Shown here: positions 59,762-64,000 of the stretch, in pieces
How positions within the stretch are numbered: position 1 is the stretch's first letter
Layout of the letters: every line of letters starts with the position of its first letter
Assembly: GCA_903813345.2 (NCBI GenBank)
Contig: CAIIXF020000007.1
Location: forward strand, 15,732,714 to 15,796,713
Direction of reading: 5' to 3'
Source: Owenia fusiformis
Taxonomy: Eukaryota; Annelida; Polychaeta; Sabellida; Oweniidae
DNA: 64,000 nucleotides
The notes under the pieces: generated by a model
What the model was told of the DNA's origin: nothing
What the model saw: only the letters and a program-made list of their open reading frames with translations
Databases searched by the model: none
Position numbers and translations under genes: made by a program

Positions 59762-61287
59762 AAAAAAGTTCTGTCACAACCATCTACACAAACATCCCCA
59801 GAATAACTCCCAGAACAACCCAAACCCTGGAAACTATAGAATTTACAGAGGAACTAGTCCTACATAAACTCAAAAAGCTCAAAGCCTGCAAATCCCCCGG
59901 CCCCGATAATATCCCTGCAAGATTTCTACTGGAATGTTCACAAGAATTAGCCCTCCCTCTCAGTTTGCTTTTTACCAAATCCCTTGATTCAGGAACATTA
60001 CCACCAATCTGGAAAGATGGCGAGATAACGCCCATCCACAAAAAGGGTAAAAGAACAGCACCCAGCAACTACCGTCCAATATCGCTAACTTGTATCCTGT
60101 GTAAGACCATGGAATCTATAATTAGAGACGCAATGGTAAACCACATGGTGACGCTGGGCTTATTAACAGATGCCCAACACGGGTTTGTACCCGGGCGATC
60201 ATGTAGCACCCAGCTGCTTACGGTACTTGAGGATTGGACAAGTGGGGGGGGTGTATAGAGGGTCTTGGAAATGCATATACAATATTTTTCAGCTCTCTTA
60301 TACCATATACAATATTTTTTCACCATATACAATATTTTTCACAGCTCTTATACCATATACAATATTTTAGGTGAAATACAATATACGATAATTTTGAAAC
60401 TTTTGATTAAAGTTTGGATATTTATAAGGAAATAATATTATCGTATTAGGAGAGAATCCATGTACTAAAGTAAATGTATTATTATAAGGCAACTAGACTC
60501 CACATACATACCACAATGATTTCATTTATTTCATTATGAATTAGACACCATTCGGGTACATCAGCATCAGAAAAGCTGTGACCACATTTTATTTTCAGGT
60601 AAACAAGTTGATTTAAAACACATTTATGATATAAGATTCATGACTTCTCTTTAGTGATTTAGCAACCTACTTTGACCAAAAAAACTAACTATGACATTGC
60701 TGCAATTTGCTAAAGCTGAGACTAATATAGTCTCAGGCTAAAGCCATTAGCCCATTACCTGTAAAAGTACCATAAAGATATTCAAAATTAGCACAAAACC
60801 TGCATCATTGGAATGGGTGGAACCCAGTGCTCCTCTTTCTTATGACCTACTTTCCCATGACTTATTTAAATGTCTTTCATAGTTAGCCAGGGAAAAAAAA
60901 TTCTTGAAACATAATTGATGCAAAATTGAGAATGTTGAATAAAAGATTCATCATGTGTTCTATGAAAATAAAGTTTGCTGAGGAAAATATTTATCAGATA
61001 GATAATGAAGATTCACAATGCACAATAATTTTGTAAAGCAGTTACCTGGAAAATATTAAGTATTTAAAACAGTTTCAGAAATAAAGGACTTCACAAACTT
61101 CCATGTAGATGATTCATTTTTGATTGGACTCGAGTCTGGAAACTAGAGTTTGAAATAAAGGCAGGATGAGACTTGATTGTTTAAACATTTGAAACATGAG
61201 ACACTTCGGGGTTTCAGATAAGGCAGCCTCAAAGACAGTATAAGTTAAACAAATTTGTGTCACAATTAAGCAAAATTAAGCAAATTT

Positions 61288-61886
61288 GGCTATTTTCTGA
61301 GGATTTGAACAGGTGCATATGTTAGGCCAATGCATTAACTCCAGGACAAGCAGTCATAGAGATTATAAAATAATTTGGACTTTAAGACAGGGAAGGTACA
61401 AACACCCCATCAACATGTTTTCTGTAATGTTGTCCTGATTTCCAGCCCTTTCCACACCTGTTTTTCAATGTTTGTTGCATCGATCACTCTGTTGCGTTTT
61501 GAGACATGGTTAAGATCTTTAAATGAAAATATGATTCATGCAGGGGTTTTAAAGAATATCAATTTTGGATGACCAAAATTAAGCTGAAAACAATGGATCA
61601 CATGAGTTTTCCCTATGGGAAAATAACATGGGAAATACATGTACTGTTTTCCACTTTATCCCAAATAAATCATATTTTAGAGGTTAACTGTGTCTCAAAG
61701 TGCAACATATTGGTGCATCAAACATTGAAAAAACATATGTGGAAAGGGCTGAAAATAAGGACAACATTTCAGAAAAACCTTCCCTGTCTCAAAGTTCAAA
61801 TTATTTTATTACCTCTATGAGTGCTTGATCTGGAGTTAATGCATTGGCCTAACATATGCACCTGTTCAAATCCCCAATAAATAGCC
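61288..61886. repeat. 600-bp long inverted repeat inside the 3.2-kb element
   Basis: The outer 44 bp of the arms, 61301-61344 and 61830-61873, are perfect inverted copies (GGATTTGAACAGGTGCATAT... and its complement). Imperfect pairing continues inward (AAGACAGGGAAGG with CCTTCCCTGTCTC; CCAGCCCTTTCCACA with GTGGAAAGGGCTG; TTTTTCAATGTTTG with CAAACATTGAAAAA), nearly to an apex around 61560-61640. Confidence 0.9.
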
Positions 61887-62097
61887 GAAATCCAACACAT
61901 GACGGTTTGAAGACCAAATAAACACCTTTTGCTATATTATGCTATATTAGCATTGTGATGCTTGTATCAAAACATGCGCTGTATGAACACTTTATACTCA
62001 AATATTTTCATGATTTATCCCACATACCCCGAAACACGAGTAGCCATAGTGACCATATTTTTCATCAAAGTTAAGATGGTCAATGACATTTGGCAGT

Positions 62098-63069
62098 CTC
62101 ACGCCCGGTGATCTGATGAAATGAACGGGGAGGGGGAGTAGCTGATTTTCGGTAAATTCAACAAATGTTGAAGATTTATTTTTTCAAGCAAAAGTTTACA
62201 ATTGAATGGCTACATGAATAGGTGCAGTGCACAGGGAAATATGTTAGGTCTTCTTGGATTTTTTTTGAACTGATGGAGTTCTAAGATAAAAGGTCTATTA
62301 AAAAAGGCGCAGCGTCGCCAACGTGCAAATGTCAATGTTTTTGCTATAAATCAAGCAACAATGGTCTGCACGAGATGTAATAAATATATAAGCGACATTT
62401 TTATATCACAAAATTCATTGCCGGTTTTTTAAAATAATTTTCCAAATGATAGATAAAAAATAATCGAAAATAATTAAAATTGAACGGAGGGGGGGGAGTG
62501 AACGGAGGGGGGGAGTAAAATGTCTTTAAGGTGGAAGAAATTTCCATAAATTCGTGTACTTGAAAAATGAACTCACTTACTCAGTAACTTGATGTTACAA
62601 CTCTGAAAAGTGAAAAATGGGGAATATGGATTTATTGGAAGTTTTCATATGTCTTATAGACAAATTACTCCCTCCCTCCATTCAATTTTAATAATTTTCG
62701 ATTACTTTTTATATAACGTATGGTAACATGTTTTACAAAACCCAATAGTTTTGTGATAATTACTTCACTTACAAGTATTTATTACAGGTCGTGGAGACCC
62801 CTGTTGGTTGATTTATAGCAAAAACATTGGCATTTGCATGTTGGCGATGCTGCACTTTTTTAATAGATCTTTTATTTTAGAACTCCACAGTTAAAAAAAT
62901 CCAAAAAGACCTAACATATTCCCCCGTCCACTGCGTCTATTCATTTAGCCATTCAATTGTAAACTTTCTCTTGAAAAAATAAATCTTCAAGATTTGTTGA
63001 ATTTTCTACCGAAAATCAGCTAGATCTACTCCCCCCTCTGTTTATTTCTTCTGATCAACGGGCGTGATT
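62098..63069. repeat. 970-bp long inverted repeat inside the 3.2-kb element
   Basis: The arms pair along almost their full length: CTCACGCCCGGTGATC with the inverted CAACGGGCGTGA, AAATCTTCAAGATTTGTTGA with its left partner, ATAGCAAAAACATTGGCATT with AATGTCAATGTTTTTGCTAT, and TAATAATTTTCGATTA with TAATCGAAAATAATTA near the apex at about 62560-62640. Confidence 0.9.
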
Positions 63070-64000
63070 CTTATTTTAGACTGTTTTTAACACCTCCTGT
63101 GAAAATTTGAATGAAAAGGGCACAAAACTCTTAGTTTGAGAGGGATTTTCTCTAAACTAAAAGTATCGATTGACCTGGAATTAGAAAACAATTATAGAGA
63201 CTACTTTTCCATGTTTTTCCAACACGGTTACAGTAAGAGAGTTGGCACAATGGGGGAACTTTAGGGTACAATTTCTTCTGAATTAGCCTTCTTTAATTCT
63301 AGATACCATATACCATATTTTCTAAAATACCATATACCATATTTTTTACACCTCTTATACCATATACGATAAATTTTGCCCCCTCTTATACAATATACAA
63401 TAAATTTTCAGCCTCTTATACGATATACAATATCTCTATACACCCCCCCCACAAGTCTACTCGACTCTGGCAACCCAATAGACGTAATCTATTTTGACTT
63501 TTCCCGGGCGTTTGACAGCGTACCGCACTGCAGACTACTTGAAAAACTGAACAGCTACGGCTTCAAGGGAAATCTTCTAAAGTGGCTGACTGCATTCCTG
63601 ACAAAAAGAAGACAGAGAGTCAAAGTCAACGGGAGCCTTTCAAGCTGGACTGAAGTCACCAGCGGTATCCCTCAAGGCTCCAGCCTCGGACCACTGGCCT
63701 TCATAATCTACATAAACGATCTTCCCGAGAAAGTTAAAACCACATTGAAAATTTTCGCCGATGATACAAAGTTGTACAGTGCCATACCCAGACAAGACGA
63801 CATCACAAAACTACAAGAAGATATTAACGAACTTGTCAACTGGTCGGATAAATGGCTCCTCAAATTCAACTCCAGCAAATGTAAAGTTCTCCATCTGGGG
63901 AACAATAACAGCAACCACAAATATACACTAGACAACCAACCACTGGAAGAAGTCACCAAAGAACGTGACCTTGGTGTGACCATCGACCAGGATTTAAAGT

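Larger units (their letters stand above)
60244..63450. mobile_element. 3.2-kb non-coding transposon inserted in the LINE
   Basis: The ends are perfect 17-bp inverted repeats, GGGGGGGGTGTATAGAG on the left and its complement on the right. ACAAGT at 60238-60243 and 63451-63456 is the 6-bp target duplication; removing the element and one copy restores the LINE reading frame. Both ends carry multiple subterminal copies of CTCTTATACCATATACAATA and relatives. The interior contains two long hairpins (61288-61886 and 62098-63069) and no convincing protein. The superfamily was not identified; a 6-bp duplication occurs in several (for example Polinton, Dada, IS3EU), and the G-run terminus does not decide. 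Confidence 0.9.
59762..64000 (+). mobile_element. 5'-truncated CR1/Jockey-like LINE reverse transcriptase, split by an insertion
   Basis: Coding sequence runs 59762-60243 and resumes at 63457, in the same frame once the intervening element and one copy of ACAAGT are removed. Segment 1 has the motifs SPGPDNIPARFL, WKDGEITPIHKKG, NYRPISLTC and AQHGFVPGRSC. Segment 2 has motif A FDFSRAFDSVPH, the GIPQGSSLGPL motif and the catalytic FADDTKLY. The family copies RNA into DNA at a nicked target site. No stop codon is seen in either segment, so the copy is young. It is truncated at the 5' end (stops appear upstream of about 59760; no endonuclease) and runs off the right edge of the window. Its codon use is more GC-rich than neighbouring sequence. 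Confidence 0.9.

Noticed and set aside
59784-60068. Minus-strand frame of 94 codons
   Set aside because: Antisense shadow of the GC-rich reverse-transcriptase coding sequence.
63708-63983. Minus-strand frame of 91 codons at the right edge
   Set aside because: Antisense to the reverse-transcriptase motif C region.

Overview
The window is eukaryotic, AT-rich, intron-rich nuclear DNA with small exons (18 to 228 nt), GT-AG introns and many interspersed and tandem repeats. The three protein-coding genes (a MLCK/titin/obscurin-type kinase, a nostrin-type F-BAR/SH3 protein and Rab27) are animal genes. Their divergence from vertebrate proteins and the kinds of repeats (Helentron/HINE-like elements, foldback elements, CR1/Jockey-like LINE, tRNA-derived SINE) suggest a marine invertebrate. 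A mollusc is my best guess, but this is inference from style, not proof.

Layout. 1-1433 (+): the last three exons of a protein kinase whose upstream part lies outside the window. 1434-4016: short convergent intergenic space with degenerate repeats. 4017-25671 (-): sixteen exons encoding 512 residues of a nostrin-like protein, from the start of the F-BAR domain to the SH3 domain and stop; only the extreme N-terminal exon is unplaced. Its 12.5-kb intron (12316-24794) holds a 1.5-kb terminal-inverted-repeat element and a 7.8-kb Helentron-like array packed with AGGTCA half-sites. 25.7-36 kb: divergent intergenic region with foldback elements, a 30-bp minisatellite interrupted by a CpG-rich block, and two long inverted repeats. 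36210-54895 (+): Rab27, with five confident coding exons from 44745 and a possible additional coding exon at 36210. 54.9-59.7 kb: Rab27 3' UTR and downstream repeats. 59762-64000 (+): a 5'-truncated non-LTR retrotransposon reverse transcriptase, split by a 3.2-kb non-coding element with 6-bp target duplications and two large hairpins; the window ends inside it.

Nostrin and Rab27 both act in membrane trafficking, and they lie head to head here, but nothing in the sequence shows a functional link between them.

The most striking feature is in Rab27. The last 39 nt of exon 3, encoding the switch II/G3 motif WDTAGQE, plus the first 6 nt of the intron, have been tandemly amplified to about 42 copies, of which 38 keep a GTAAGT donor. 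The same kind of event, a 77-bp unit made of an exon end plus splice donor present three times, is seen independently in a nostrin exon.
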